Source: Lentisphaerae bacterium RIFOXYA12_64_32
Lineage (GTDB): Bacteria > Verrucomicrobiota > Lentisphaeria > Oligosphaerales > YB12-FULL-65-16
DNA: 53,695 nucleotides
Assembly: GCA_001803235.1 (NCBI GenBank)
Contig: MHBL01000390.1
Span: 1 to 53,695 of the forward strand
Direction of reading: 5' to 3'
In this document: piece by piece, positions 7,810-16,506 of the stretch
How the letters are laid out: every line of letters begins with the position of its first letter
Numbering within the stretch: the first letter of the stretch is position 1
Notes under the pieces: model-generated
What the model was told of the DNA's origin: nothing
What the model saw: only the letters and a program-made list of their open reading frames with translations
Databases searched by the model: none
Program-made: the position numbers and the translations under genes

Positions 7810-7881
7810 TAGGTTCCCTTTCAAGGATCGTCGAGTCGTCAGTAAGTTGGCGCGGAGCACGACAGAACACCGGGGTTAACT

Positions 7882-9225
7882 GTGGATAATCAGACAGAAT
7901 CAAAACTGACCATTCTTCGCACCGAGATCGAACCGTGTCGCATCAAACTGGACGTCGAGGTGCCTGCCGACAGGGTCAATCGCGTTCTCAAGGAAGCGGT
8001 GGGACTGTTCCGTAAGTCAGCCCGCATCCCGGGCTTCCGAAGCGGCAAGACGCCGCCCGAACTACTCGCCAAACGCTACGGCAAGGAGATCCAGGAGGAA
8101 GCGCGGGAACGGCTCTTGGAGCAGGCGACCAAGGAGGCGTGCGAGCAGTTGCAGATTGTCCCGGAGACGAACCCGCGGGTCGATAATCATGACGCCCTGC
8201 ACGTCGCCGAAGGCCAGTCGTTCTGCTTTGCCGTCACGCTCGACGTGGCCCCCACCTTCGATATGCCTGAGTACAAGGGCCTGACACTGTCCAGAGAGCA
8301 GATCTCGGTGGACGACCAGTCGGTCCAAAACGTTATCGACTCCTGGTTACGCCAAAAGGCCACGTATGAGAAGGTGGACCGTGCGGCCCAGGCCAACGAC
8401 CTGCTGAAGGTTTCGTATCACGCACAAGTGCGGGGGGTGGAGCAGAACCCCACCGACGCGGCTGCGTTTCTCCTCAATGCCGAGGAGACCTGGGTCGCCA
8501 TGCGCCCGCCGGAGATCATCCCGGGCACCATGCAGGCCCTGATGGGATCCGCGGCCGGCGAGACACGCAACGCCGCCATCGAATTCCCGGCAGACTACGC
8601 TGAACGTTCCCTGGCGGGGAGAACCGCCGACTACGTCTTCAAGGTCCTGGAAGTCCAGACCGCGATCATCCCGGCTTTCACGGATCAGATGGCAAAGGAA
8701 GTTGGCGCCGAGAACACGGATCAGGTCCGCCAACGGGTCCGTCAGGGAATCGAGGCCGACCGAAGACGCCAGCAGGACGACCACGTCCGCAACCAGCTTG
8801 TGGCCGCGCTCATGGACAAACTCACGTTCCCCTTGCCGCCCGGTGTCCTGGCCCGCGAAAGCTACCAGATGCTCGCCAGACTGTTCGAGCATGAGCTTCA
8901 GACCGGCAAGACAGAGGCAGACCTGCAGAACCGGCAGAAGGAACTGGGGGAGCAGGCGCAGAAGCTGGCACGGCAACGCCTCAAGCGGTACTACGTGCTG
9001 CGCCGCATTGCCGATGCCGAGAACATCCAGGTCGATGCCCCGGAGATTGACGAGGCCCTAGTGGCCATGAGCCGCGCCAACCGGACCGCCCCCAAGGTGC
9101 TCCAACGTCAATTGACCGAGTCCGGCCGCATTACGGACGTCGTCATCGGCATCCGCGAAAACAAGACCGTCAACCATCTGATGTCTCTGGCGCACGTCAC
9201 GGAAGCCGCCGCCAAGCAGGAGTAA
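7882..9225 (+). CDS. tig: Trigger factor, ribosome-associated chaperone and prolyl isomerase
   Basis: 447 residues. The N-terminal ribosome-binding domain contains the signature GFRSGKTP near residues 51-58. A PPIase-like FKBP insertion follows (around 155-240) and then the long helical C-terminal chaperone domain. It binds L23 at the ribosomal exit tunnel and shelters nascent chains. Start is GTG at 7882; the protein opens with the usual beta strand of the family shortly after. It is first in a tig-clpP-clpX operon, an order conserved across many bacteria, with clpP starting 4 bases after the stop codon. Length is close to the E. coli protein (432). Confidence 0.96.
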   Translation: MDNQTESKLTILRTEIEPCRIKLDVEVPADRVNRVLKEAVGLFRKSARIPGFRSGKTPPELLAKRYGKEIQEEARERLLEQATKEACEQLQIVPETNPRVDNHDALHVAEGQSFCFAVTLDVAPTFDMPEYKGLTLSREQISVDDQSVQNVIDSWLRQKATYEKVDRAAQANDLLKVSYHAQVRGVEQNPTDAAAFLLNAEETWVAMRPPEIIPGTMQALMGSAAGETRNAAIEFPADYAERSLAGRTADYVFKVLEVQTAIIPAFTDQMAKEVGAENTDQVRQRVRQGIEADRRRQQDDHVRNQLVAALMDKLTFPLPPGVLARESYQMLARLFEHELQTGKTEADLQNRQKELGEQAQKLARQRLKRYYVLRRIADAENIQVDAPEIDEALVAMSRANRTAPKVLQRQLTESGRITDVVIGIRENKTVNHLMSLAHVTEAAAKQE

Positions 9226-9229
9226 CCCA

Positions 9230-9886
9230 ATGCCTGAAGGCCAGATTTACGTCCCCATGGTCGTCGAACCCACGGCTCACGGAGAGCGGGGGTATGACAT
9301 CTACTCCCGACTCCTCAAGGACCGCATCGTCCTTTTGGGCACGACGGTCAACGACCACGTCGCCTGCCTGCTGATCGCGCAATTCCTTTATCTGCAGTCG
9401 GAAGACCCCAAGAAAGACGTGGATTTCTACATCAACAGCCCCGGCGGCACCGTCACCGCCGGCCTGGCAATCTATGACACCATGCAGATGATGAGTTGCG
9501 ATGTCCGCACCTACTGCGTGGGCCAAGCCGCGAGCATGGGGGCCATCCTGCTGGCGGCCGGAACTCCGGGGAAACGCTTCGCCCTGCCCAACGCGCGCAT
9601 CATGCTGCATCAGCCGCTGGGCGGCGCGGAAGGTTCCGCCGCTGACATCGACATCCAGGCCCAGGAAATCCTCCGAATCCGAACCATCCTGTACCGGATC
9701 ATTGCGAAGCACACCCGGAAACCGATCGAGCAGATCGGAAAAGACAGCGATCGGGACTTCTTCATGTCGGCCGACGAGGCCAAAGCCTACGGACTCGTGG
9801 ACGAGATCCTTGCACCCAAACCGAAGCAACCCCCATCCAGCGCCGACACTCCCACGACGGAGAACCCGGCACCGGACAAGAAGTAG
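9230..9886 (+). CDS. clpP: ATP-dependent Clp protease proteolytic subunit
   Basis: 218 residues of serine peptidase family S14. The catalytic triad is complete: Ser102 in GQAASMGA, His127 in MLHQP and Asp172 in GKDSDRD. It assembles as a double heptameric barrel that degrades unfolded proteins delivered by ClpX or ClpA. The N-terminus is short with no obvious propeptide beyond the usual dozen residues, and a Lys/Pro-rich tail of about 20 residues extends past the family core. It sits between tig and clpX in the same operon. Confidence 0.97.
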   Translation: MPEGQIYVPMVVEPTAHGERGYDIYSRLLKDRIVLLGTTVNDHVACLLIAQFLYLQSEDPKKDVDFYINSPGGTVTAGLAIYDTMQMMSCDVRTYCVGQAASMGAILLAAGTPGKRFALPNARIMLHQPLGGAEGSAADIDIQAQEILRIRTILYRIIAKHTRKPIEQIGKDSDRDFFMSADEAKAYGLVDEILAPKPKQPPSSADTPTTENPAPDKK

Positions 9887-10034
9887 GGCGTGCCCACGAG
9901 CGGTCCCGTCAGGCTCGGAATGCAGGAAGATCGGGTCAGGTTGGGTCGTCTGCAATTGCACCTACGCTCGCCGCCGACCGGCCCGGTCACGGGACTGAAA
10001 CGCGATTGAGATTGTGATTGAATGGGAGCCGGAT

Positions 10035-11384
10035 ATGCCTCCTTCACGACGAAAAAACGGCGAGTCTTTCTGTTCGTTCTGCGGCCGCAGCCAGGTTCAG
10101 GTCTCGCAACTCATTTCCAGCCCCAGCGGGGTCTTCATCTGCTCAGACTGCGTGGACGTCTGCAACCGCATGCTCGGCAAAGCACCTCCTGCGACCGCCG
10201 ACCCCCACCAGAAACCGCCGACAACGCCGCCACCCACCGCCAAACGCCGCAGCAAGACGGTCCCGCAGATCCGCGTCCCGCGTCCGGCTGAAATCAAGGC
10301 GCACCTGGACCAGTACGTTGTCGGCCAGGAACGGGTCAAGAAGATTCTCTCTGTGGCCGTCCACAACCACTACAAGCGCCTCCTGCACACGCGCAGCGGC
10401 AACGCCCAACTCACCGGGGTCGAAATTGAGAAAAGCAACATTCTCATGGTCGGCCCAACGGGCTGCGGCAAGACGCTCCTGGCGCGGACTTTGGCCAAGA
10501 AACTCGATGTCCCGTTTGCCATGTCCGATGCCACCACGCTGACCGAAGCCGGCTATGTCGGCGAGGACGTCGAGAACATCATTCTACGCCTGGTCCAGGC
10601 TGCGGACTACGATATCGAACGCGCCCAGATCGGCATCATCTACGTGGACGAAATCGACAAGATCGCGCGCCGCACGGAAAACGTGTCCATTACCCGGGAT
10701 GTCTCCGGCGAGGGCGTCCAGCAGGCGTTACTGAAGATCCTTGAGGGCACGATCGCCAACGTGCCGCCCACCGGCGGTCGCAAACACCCGCACCAGGAGT
10801 ACCTCCAAGTCGACACGTCGAACATCCTCTTCATCTGTGGTGGCGCCTTCGTCGGCCTCGACAAAATCGTGCACCGCCGGATCGGCAAACGCGTCCTGGG
10901 CTTCGGCGCCGCGGCCCAGGTCGATGGAAACGCGGCTCCCGCCCTCGCGCCGGACGACCCAGGAGTCCTGGAACGCGTCGAACCCGAGGACCTTCTGAAG
11001 TATGGCATGATCCCCGAATTCGTCGGACGCCTGCCCGTCGCGGCGGCGTTGCGTGAACTCTCGGAACAGGACTTGGTCGAAGTGTTGACCGGCACCCGGA
11101 ACGCGCTGATCAAGCAGTACCAGGCTTTGTTCGCCATGGAAAACGTGGAACTGACCTTCACCGACGACGCACTGCATGCCTTGGCCAAGCGCGCCGCGAA
11201 ACGCGGCACTGGCGCCCGAGGGCTCCGAGCCATCATCGAGGAGATGATGCTCAATATCATGTTTGATATCCCGTCGCGCACCGACGTGGCCGCCTGCCTG
11301 ATTGACGCGGGTGTCATCGAAGGCAAATGCGGCCCGCACCTCCGGCTTCAGCCTCAGGACGAGGCGCGAAAGAAGAGCGCCTGA
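10035..11384 (+). CDS. clpX: Clp protease ATP-binding subunit ClpX
   Basis: 449 residues. An N-terminal C4 zinc-binding domain (CSFCG near 11-15 and CSDCVDVC near 36-43) is followed by a Pro/Thr-rich linker. The AAA+ module has Walker A GPTGCGKT, Walker B IIYVDEIDK, and a typical C-terminal small domain. ClpX unfolds tagged substrates and threads them into ClpP. The ATG at 10035 has GGGAG 6 bases upstream, whereas the in-frame GTG at 10014 has no such site, so I use the former. The 148 bases after clpP hold no gene. Confidence 0.97.
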   Translation: MPPSRRKNGESFCSFCGRSQVQVSQLISSPSGVFICSDCVDVCNRMLGKAPPATADPHQKPPTTPPPTAKRRSKTVPQIRVPRPAEIKAHLDQYVVGQERVKKILSVAVHNHYKRLLHTRSGNAQLTGVEIEKSNILMVGPTGCGKTLLARTLAKKLDVPFAMSDATTLTEAGYVGEDVENIILRLVQAADYDIERAQIGIIYVDEIDKIARRTENVSITRDVSGEGVQQALLKILEGTIANVPPTGGRKHPHQEYLQVDTSNILFICGGAFVGLDKIVHRRIGKRVLGFGAAAQVDGNAAPALAPDDPGVLERVEPEDLLKYGMIPEFVGRLPVAAALRELSEQDLVEVLTGTRNALIKQYQALFAMENVELTFTDDALHALAKRAAKRGTGARGLRAIIEEMMLNIMFDIPSRTDVAACLIDAGVIEGKCGPHLRLQPQDEARKKSA

Positions 11385-11501
11385 CGTCCGCCCCGCCCGA
11401 GGGCTCTGGCAAGGGAGGCAAGCTTCAGGGGGTGATCTCGCGTCTCCGAGGTCAAGGCGCGACGCTGAGGCGCCGAAACACCCCACCGCGGGAGTGACAC
11501 C

Positions 11502-12857
11502 ATGCCGAAACGTCGCGCGCCCCAACCGAACGTCGTCGTCTTCTTCACCGACCAGCAACGCTGGGACTGCTCAGGCCTGCACGGCAATCCCCTGGACCTG
11601 ATGCCCAACTACGACCGGATGGCCACCGACGGCACGCACTGCGCCCAGGCCTTCACCTGCCAACCGGTCTGCGCCCCCGCACGCGCCAGCCTGCAAACCG
11701 GCCTGTACGCGACCCGCACCGGAGTCTATCGCAACGGCCTCACCCTGAAACCGGATGCCATCACCCTGGCACAGTGCTTCCGCCAGGCCGGCTACGACAC
11801 CGGCTACATCGGCAAGTGGCACTTGGCGGGAAAGGACCCCGTGCCAGCCCCGGAACAGGGCGGCTACGAGTACTGGCTCGGGGCCAATGTGCTCGAGTTC
11901 TGTTCTAGGCCCTATGACACCGTGATGTTCGACACGGACGGGGAACGCGTCAAGCTCCCCGGCTATCGCGTCGACGCGCAGACCGACGCCGCCATCCGTT
12001 ACATCGACGCACACCAGACACGACCGTTCTTCCTCTTCTTGTCTTATCTCGAACCTCATTTCCAGAACCATCAGGACGACTATCCACCGCCTGATGGTTA
12101 CCGCGAACGCTACACCGGCCGCTGGACGCCGCCGGACCTCGCCGCGCTCGGCGGGTCGGCCGCCCAGCATCTGGGGGGCTACTGGGGCATGGTCAAGCGG
12201 CTCGATGAAGCCTTGGGACGCCTGCTGGATGCGCTCAAAAGTGTGAACATCCTTGACAATACGATCATCCTTTTCACCTCCGACCACGGCTGCCACTTCA
12301 AGACCCGCAACGGTGAGTACAAGCGCTCCTGCCACGACGCCTCGATCCGCATCCCCATGGCGGTGCGCGGCCCCGGCTTCGATGGCGGCGGCCGCCGCCA
12401 GGAACTGATCAGCCTGGTCGACGTGCCCCCCACGCTGCTGGACGCCGCCGGCGTCCCCGTCCCGCCCCACATGCAGGGTCACTCGTTCCTGCCGCTGAAC
12501 CGGGGCGAGAACCGCGGCTGGCCGGAGGAAGTGTTCGTGCAGATCAGCGAGTCACAGGTCGGCCGGTGCGTGCGCACACACCGCTGGAAGTACAGCGTTC
12601 ACGCGCCGGACCGGCAGGCATGGAAAGACTCAGCGTCCGACCGCTACGTGGAGCAGTTCCTCTACGATCTGCAATCGGACCCGTACGAACTTCAGAACCT
12701 CGCAGGCCTGGATTCACACCGCAAGGTTGCCGACGCTATGCGCGACCGTCTCGTCGGCCGCATCACGCAGGTGGAAGGCGTCAAGCCGCTCATCGGGCCG
12801 GCTCCGGTCGTGAAAACCGGCCAGCGCCGCCTCGACCCGGGCGAAGAACGGATGTGA
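11502..12857 (+). CDS. Type I sulfatase (formylglycine-dependent)
   Basis: 451 residues of the alkaline-phosphatase-superfamily sulfatases. The metal-binding TDQQRWD is at residues 16-22. The CxPxR activation motif is CAPAR with Cys57, which family knowledge says must be oxidised to formylglycine. Later come GYIGKWHL, TSDHG (metal-binding) and the C-terminal DLQSDPYELQNLAG typical of N-sulfoglucosamine or heparan-type and arylsulfatases. There is no signal peptide, so it probably acts in the cytoplasm on imported sulfated sugars. GGGAG lies 8 bases before the ATG. No maturase gene is in the window. It stands 117 bases after clpX and is probably transcribed separately. Confidence 0.9.
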   Translation: MPKRRAPQPNVVVFFTDQQRWDCSGLHGNPLDLMPNYDRMATDGTHCAQAFTCQPVCAPARASLQTGLYATRTGVYRNGLTLKPDAITLAQCFRQAGYDTGYIGKWHLAGKDPVPAPEQGGYEYWLGANVLEFCSRPYDTVMFDTDGERVKLPGYRVDAQTDAAIRYIDAHQTRPFFLFLSYLEPHFQNHQDDYPPPDGYRERYTGRWTPPDLAALGGSAAQHLGGYWGMVKRLDEALGRLLDALKSVNILDNTIILFTSDHGCHFKTRNGEYKRSCHDASIRIPMAVRGPGFDGGGRRQELISLVDVPPTLLDAAGVPVPPHMQGHSFLPLNRGENRGWPEEVFVQISESQVGRCVRTHRWKYSVHAPDRQAWKDSASDRYVEQFLYDLQSDPYELQNLAGLDSHRKVADAMRDRLVGRITQVEGVKPLIGPAPVVKTGQRRLDPGEERM

Positions 12858-13091
12858 GGCGGCGACCCGTTCCAACGTGCAGTGCCGGCCCACCGTGGAC
12901 TGGCGGCGGCGACCAAACCGTCGGACGCGTCGGACGCGCCCGACATGTCCTGACGAGTCCGACTTCTCGCACGCCGCCGGCGCCCACGCGCCACGGCGCA
13001 ACGATGACGCGCCCCCCCCTTCCATCCGTTGCCCCTTCTTCCCGCCTGAAACCCGAAACCTGGAACCTCTTGTCTCTGCCCCACGAAAACA
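12858..13091. repeat. Intergenic region with a nonamer and a heptad micro-array
   Basis: At 12921-12965 five units of 9 bases occur (TCGGACGCG twice, then degenerate and finally inverted forms). At 13045-13072 four 7-base units occur (CCTGAAA, CCCGAAA, CCTGGAA, CCTCTTG). No gene is seen in between. Confidence 0.6.
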
Positions 13092-13125
13092 CCACAGCGC
13101 GGCGGGACAACCCGCCGCGCTGTGG
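13092..13125 (-). terminator. Terminator of the pyruvate phosphate dikinase gene
   Basis: A perfect 15-bp stem (arms 13092-13106 and 13111-13125, loop ACAA) begins 32 bases beyond the ppdK stop. Leftward it is followed by TGTTTTCGTGG, giving a short U-run. Confidence 0.75.
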
Positions 13126-13157
13126 TAAAAAACCCGAATCTCAAACGCGCTTTGGCC

Positions 13158-15869
13158 TCAACCCTGGATCGACGCCTGTGCCGCCGCCAGGCGTGCGATC
13201 GGCACGCGGTACGGAGAGCAACTGACGTAGTTCAGGCCCGTCTTGTAACAGAACACGACCGACGCCGGGTCGCCGCCCTGCTCGCCGCAGATCCCGACCT
13301 TGAGCCCAGGCCGCGTCTGCCGGCCCTTCTCGGTCGCCATCTGGATCAACTGCCCGACTCCGTCCTGATCGATGGTCTGGAACGGATCCGCAGCCAGGAT
13401 CTTCTGGTCGAGGTAGTCGTTCATGAACCCGCCAATGTCGTCGCGGCTGAACCCAAACCCCATCTGAGTCAAGTCATTGGTGCCGAACGAGAAGAACTCC
13501 GCAACCTTCGCCATACGGTCGGCCAGCAACGCCGCGCGTGGGATCTCGATCATGGTCCCGTACTTGTATTCGATCTTCGCCAACCCGCTGGCCTTCAGGA
13601 CCTCGGCGTAAACCTGGTCCACGACCTTCTTGGTCACCTCCAGCTCGCGGACGTCGCAAGTCACGGGCACCATGATCTCCGGATGCACCGCCTTCCCCGT
13701 GTTGATCAACTCCGCGGCCGACTCGAAGATGGCGCGGATCTGCATCTCGGTGACTTCAGGGTAGGTCACACCGAGCCGCACGCCACGGTGCCCCATCATC
13801 GGATTGGACTCGTGCAGCGCTTCACCGCGCTTCTTGATATCGGACGGCTTGATGCCCAGCGCCTTGGCCAGTTCCGCCTGCTTCTCCTTGCTCTGCGGCA
13901 CAAACTCATGCAACGGCGGATCGAGCAGGCGAATGGTCACCGGCAGGCCTTCCATGGCCTCCAGCGTGGCCTTGATGTCATGCTTCACGAACGGATACAG
14001 CTCGGCCAGGGCGCCACGCCGCTCCTCGAGCGACTTGCTGAGGATCATTTTGCGCAGCAGGAACAGCGCCTGGTCCGAGCCTTCACCGTAGAACATGTGC
14101 TCGGTACGGAAAAGGCCGATGCCCTCGGCGCCAAACGCGCGGGCAATCTTCGCGTCCGCCGGCGTGTCCGCATTGGTGCGCACGCCCATCTTCCGAAACT
14201 TGTCGACCATGCTCATGAACTGCTGGAAACGCGGGTTCTCCGAGGCGTCCATCATCGCCAGGGCGCCCTTGTAAACATGGCCCCGGCTGCCGTTCAGAGT
14301 CAGCACATCGCCTTCCTTGAAGACCTGGTCGCCAACCTTGACCTTCTTGCCCTTGACGTCCACGTGCATGGCGCCGGCGCCCACGATGCAGCACTTGCCC
14401 CAGCCGCGCGCCACCAACGCCGCGTGCGACGTCATGCCGCCACGCGCGGTCAGAATGCCGACCGCCGCGCGCATGCCCTCGACGTCTTCCGGATTGGTCT
14501 CTTCGCGAACCAGCAGGACCTTCTTGCCCGCGCGGGTGGCCGCCACAGCGGCCTCAGCCGAAAAGACAATCTCGCCACAGGCAGCGCCCGGCCCGGCCGG
14601 CAAGCCCTTGACCACCGGCGTCACCTTCTTCTCGGCGTCCGGGTTGATGATCGGGTGCAGCAACTCATCGAGCTGCTTCGGTTCGACGCGCATGACCGCC
14701 GTCTTCTCGTCGATCAGTCCTTCGGCCAGCATGTCCATGGCCATGTTCAGCGCCGCCGTGCCGGTCCGCTTCCCGACGCGGCACTGCAGCATGTACAGCT
14801 TGCCTTCCTGGATCGTGAACTCGATGTCCTGCATGTCCTTGTAGTGCGTCTCGAGCACGGTGCGAATCCCGTCGAGCTGCGTGTACGTCGCCGGCGTGGC
14901 GTCCTGCATGCTCGGAAGGTGCTTGTTCTGCTCATTCTTGGTGTCGTTATTCAACGGGCTTGGGGTGCGAATTCCCGCCACCACATCTTCGCCCTGAGCG
15001 TTGACCAGCCACTCACCGTAGAACTTGTTCTCGCCCGTCGCCGGGTTGCGCGTGAACGCCACACCCGTCGCCGACGTGTCACCCATGTTGCCGAACACCA
15101 TCGACTGCACGTTGACCGCCGTGCCCCACTCGTCCGGAATCCCCTCAATCCGACGGTACGATACGGCTTTCTTGCCGTTCCAGCTCTTGAACACCGCCGC
15201 AATGCCGCCCCAGACCTGAGCCATCGGATCGTCCGGGAACGGTTTGCCGATGTACTTCAGAACCGCCTTCTTGAACTCATCGGCCAGGAATTTCAGGTCG
15301 TCGGTCGTCATCTCCGTATCAGTCTTGTACCCCTTCTTGTGCTTGTACTTGTCCAGCATCTCGTCAAGAATCTTGCGGATGCCCTTGCCCTCGGCCGGCT
15401 CCAGCCCCTCGGCCTTCTCCATGACGACGTCAGCGTACATCATGATCAGGCGGCGGTACGAATCCCACACAAACCGCGGGTTGTTCGTCTTCTTGATCAA
15501 ACCGGGAATCGTCGAGGGCGCCAACCCCACGTTCAGCACCGTGTCCATCATGCCCGGCATCGACTTGCGCGCGCCGGAACGGCAGGAGACCAGCAGCGTA
15601 TTCTCCGGGTCGCCGTACGTCATGCCCATCGCCGCTTCGGTGCGACGCAGGGCGGCTTCCACTTCCGCGGTCAACGACGCCGGCAGCGTGCAGCCGTTGG
15701 CGTAGTAGTCCGTGCAGCACTCGGTCGTCACCGTAAACCCGGCAGGCACAGGCAGTCCCAACCGGCACATCTCCGCCAGGTTGGCGCCTTTGCCACCCAG
15801 CAGATTCTTCATTTTCGCGTCACCCTCAGTCTCCGTGCCCCCAAAGGAATAGACATACTTCTTCGACAT
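13158..15869 (-). CDS. ppdK: Pyruvate, phosphate dikinase
   Basis: 903 residues. Catalyses the reversible conversion of pyruvate, ATP and phosphate to phosphoenolpyruvate, AMP and PPi in the cytoplasm. The N-terminal nucleotide-binding domain starts with the family opening (KYVYSFGGTETEGDAKMKNL, then GGKGANLAEM). The swivelling domain carries the phospho-histidine motif GGMTSHAALVARGWGK, and the C-terminal TIM barrel carries the PEP-binding segments (FGTNDLTQMGFGFSRDD near the end, ending in an SCSPYRVPIARLAAAQ tail). Start chosen at ATG 15869 with GGAAGGAG 10 bases upstream; the in-frame extension of 77 residues has no family support. Weak TTGTGT/TAATGT promoter elements lie around 15893-15921. 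A dedicated terminator follows. Confidence 0.97.
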   Translation of the reverse strand: MSKKYVYSFGGTETEGDAKMKNLLGGKGANLAEMCRLGLPVPAGFTVTTECCTDYYANGCTLPASLTAEVEAALRRTEAAMGMTYGDPENTLLVSCRSGARKSMPGMMDTVLNVGLAPSTIPGLIKKTNNPRFVWDSYRRLIMMYADVVMEKAEGLEPAEGKGIRKILDEMLDKYKHKKGYKTDTEMTTDDLKFLADEFKKAVLKYIGKPFPDDPMAQVWGGIAAVFKSWNGKKAVSYRRIEGIPDEWGTAVNVQSMVFGNMGDTSATGVAFTRNPATGENKFYGEWLVNAQGEDVVAGIRTPSPLNNDTKNEQNKHLPSMQDATPATYTQLDGIRTVLETHYKDMQDIEFTIQEGKLYMLQCRVGKRTGTAALNMAMDMLAEGLIDEKTAVMRVEPKQLDELLHPIINPDAEKKVTPVVKGLPAGPGAACGEIVFSAEAAVAATRAGKKVLLVREETNPEDVEGMRAAVGILTARGGMTSHAALVARGWGKCCIVGAGAMHVDVKGKKVKVGDQVFKEGDVLTLNGSRGHVYKGALAMMDASENPRFQQFMSMVDKFRKMGVRTNADTPADAKIARAFGAEGIGLFRTEHMFYGEGSDQALFLLRKMILSKSLEERRGALAELYPFVKHDIKATLEAMEGLPVTIRLLDPPLHEFVPQSKEKQAELAKALGIKPSDIKKRGEALHESNPMMGHRGVRLGVTYPEVTEMQIRAIFESAAELINTGKAVHPEIMVPVTCDVRELEVTKKVVDQVYAEVLKASGLAKIEYKYGTMIEIPRAALLADRMAKVAEFFSFGTNDLTQMGFGFSRDDIGGFMNDYLDQKILAADPFQTIDQDGVGQLIQMATEKGRQTRPGLKVGICGEQGGDPASVVFCYKTGLNYVSCSPYRVPIARLAAAQASIQG

Positions 15870-16241
15870 GTGCGCGGTGCTCCTTCCTGCATACATTATC
15901 CGACTGGATGCTGAAACACAAAATCCCCGGCTCGGACCCAGGCGAGAGTTTGACAACGCTCGCCTCGGCCCGTCCGGGTTGTTTGGCAGTGTCTCGAAGA
16001 TCCTGCTGTCCAGCCCCGATTCGGGACGGCGCGGGAATCCGGGAAGCTGTGTCTGGCAGGGTCCATTGCTGAAGCGGCAACCGCTTCTTGAACCCGCCAC
16101 CGTACGGGCCTTGACGGGAGGCGATCAAGCCTCTTGCCCAGGGCCGAACCCGAGCCAGCGAAGCGTACCAAGCCGTGCGACGCAACCTGGTGCGGCGCAA
16201 GAGATTGATCACGAGGACACACGCCTCGTGAACCATCCGGA
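15870..16241. other. Intergenic region upstream of ppdK; no gene recognised
   Basis: Apart from a weak ppdK promoter candidate (15893-15921) I see no coding or RNA signature. Reading frames that cross it look like chance GC-rich frames. Confidence 0.4.
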
Positions 16242-16340
16242 CTAGCGCTTGACCTTCGCGGCCCGCACGCGGGCCTTGACCCGCAGATTGTAACGCTTGC
16301 GCCGAGCGCGCTTCTCATGCTTGTTGTACTGATTGCCCAA
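16242..16340 (-). CDS. 32-residue highly basic protein (small ORF, TTG start)
   Basis: A short gene reading MGNQYNKHEKRARRKRYNLR and then VKARVRAAKVKR, with 17 Lys/Arg in 32 residues and no hydrophobic stretch. It is preceded by a strong AAGGAGAG ribosome-binding site (16347-16354) 6 bases before a TTG start. Upstream is a well-formed promoter (16393-16421, minus strand), so expression is well supported. Composition is that of a small RNA-binding or ribosome-associated protein; comparable short basic proteins opening with MGNQ(Y/F)NK occur, as far as I recall, in other PVC bacteria. I cannot assign it to a named ribosomal protein family. It lies upstream of ppdK on the same strand. Confidence 0.72.
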   Translation of the reverse strand: MGNQYNKHEKRARRKRYNLRVKARVRAAKVKR

Positions 16341-16392
16341 GGTTGTCTCTCCTTAAACCGATAATTAACACGGAACCGAAAAGGAAGACCGT

Positions 16393-16421
16393 ACTATAGC
16401 CACCCGAAAGGCCCTTGTCGA
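16393..16421 (-). promoter_or_regulatory. Sigma-70-type promoter of the small basic protein gene
   Basis: On the minus strand TCGACA (16416-16421) and TATAGT (16393-16398) are separated by exactly 17 bases. This is the best-formed promoter in the window. Transcription would start about 30 bases before the ribosome-binding site. Confidence 0.7.
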
Positions 16422-16506
16422 ATGCACCCGCCGACGGAGACGCACCCCAGGCTCGTCGTTCCGCGTTCACACGGTCCGGAAGACACGTGGCGACAGATGA
16501 GGCGGG

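Noticed and set aside
13122..15914. A 930-codon open frame on the plus strand opposite ppdK
   Set aside because: It is antisense to a clear PPDK, has Arg/His/Pro-rich composition with no family signature and arises from GC-rich third positions.
15870..16100. 77-codon upstream extension of ppdK
   Set aside because: Residues before MSKKYVYSFGG have no counterpart in the family, while the inner ATG has GGAAGGAG.
15870..16241. tRNA or other stable RNA in the ppdK upstream region
   Set aside because: I found no T-loop motif or cloverleaf-compatible pairing, here or in any other spacer of the window.
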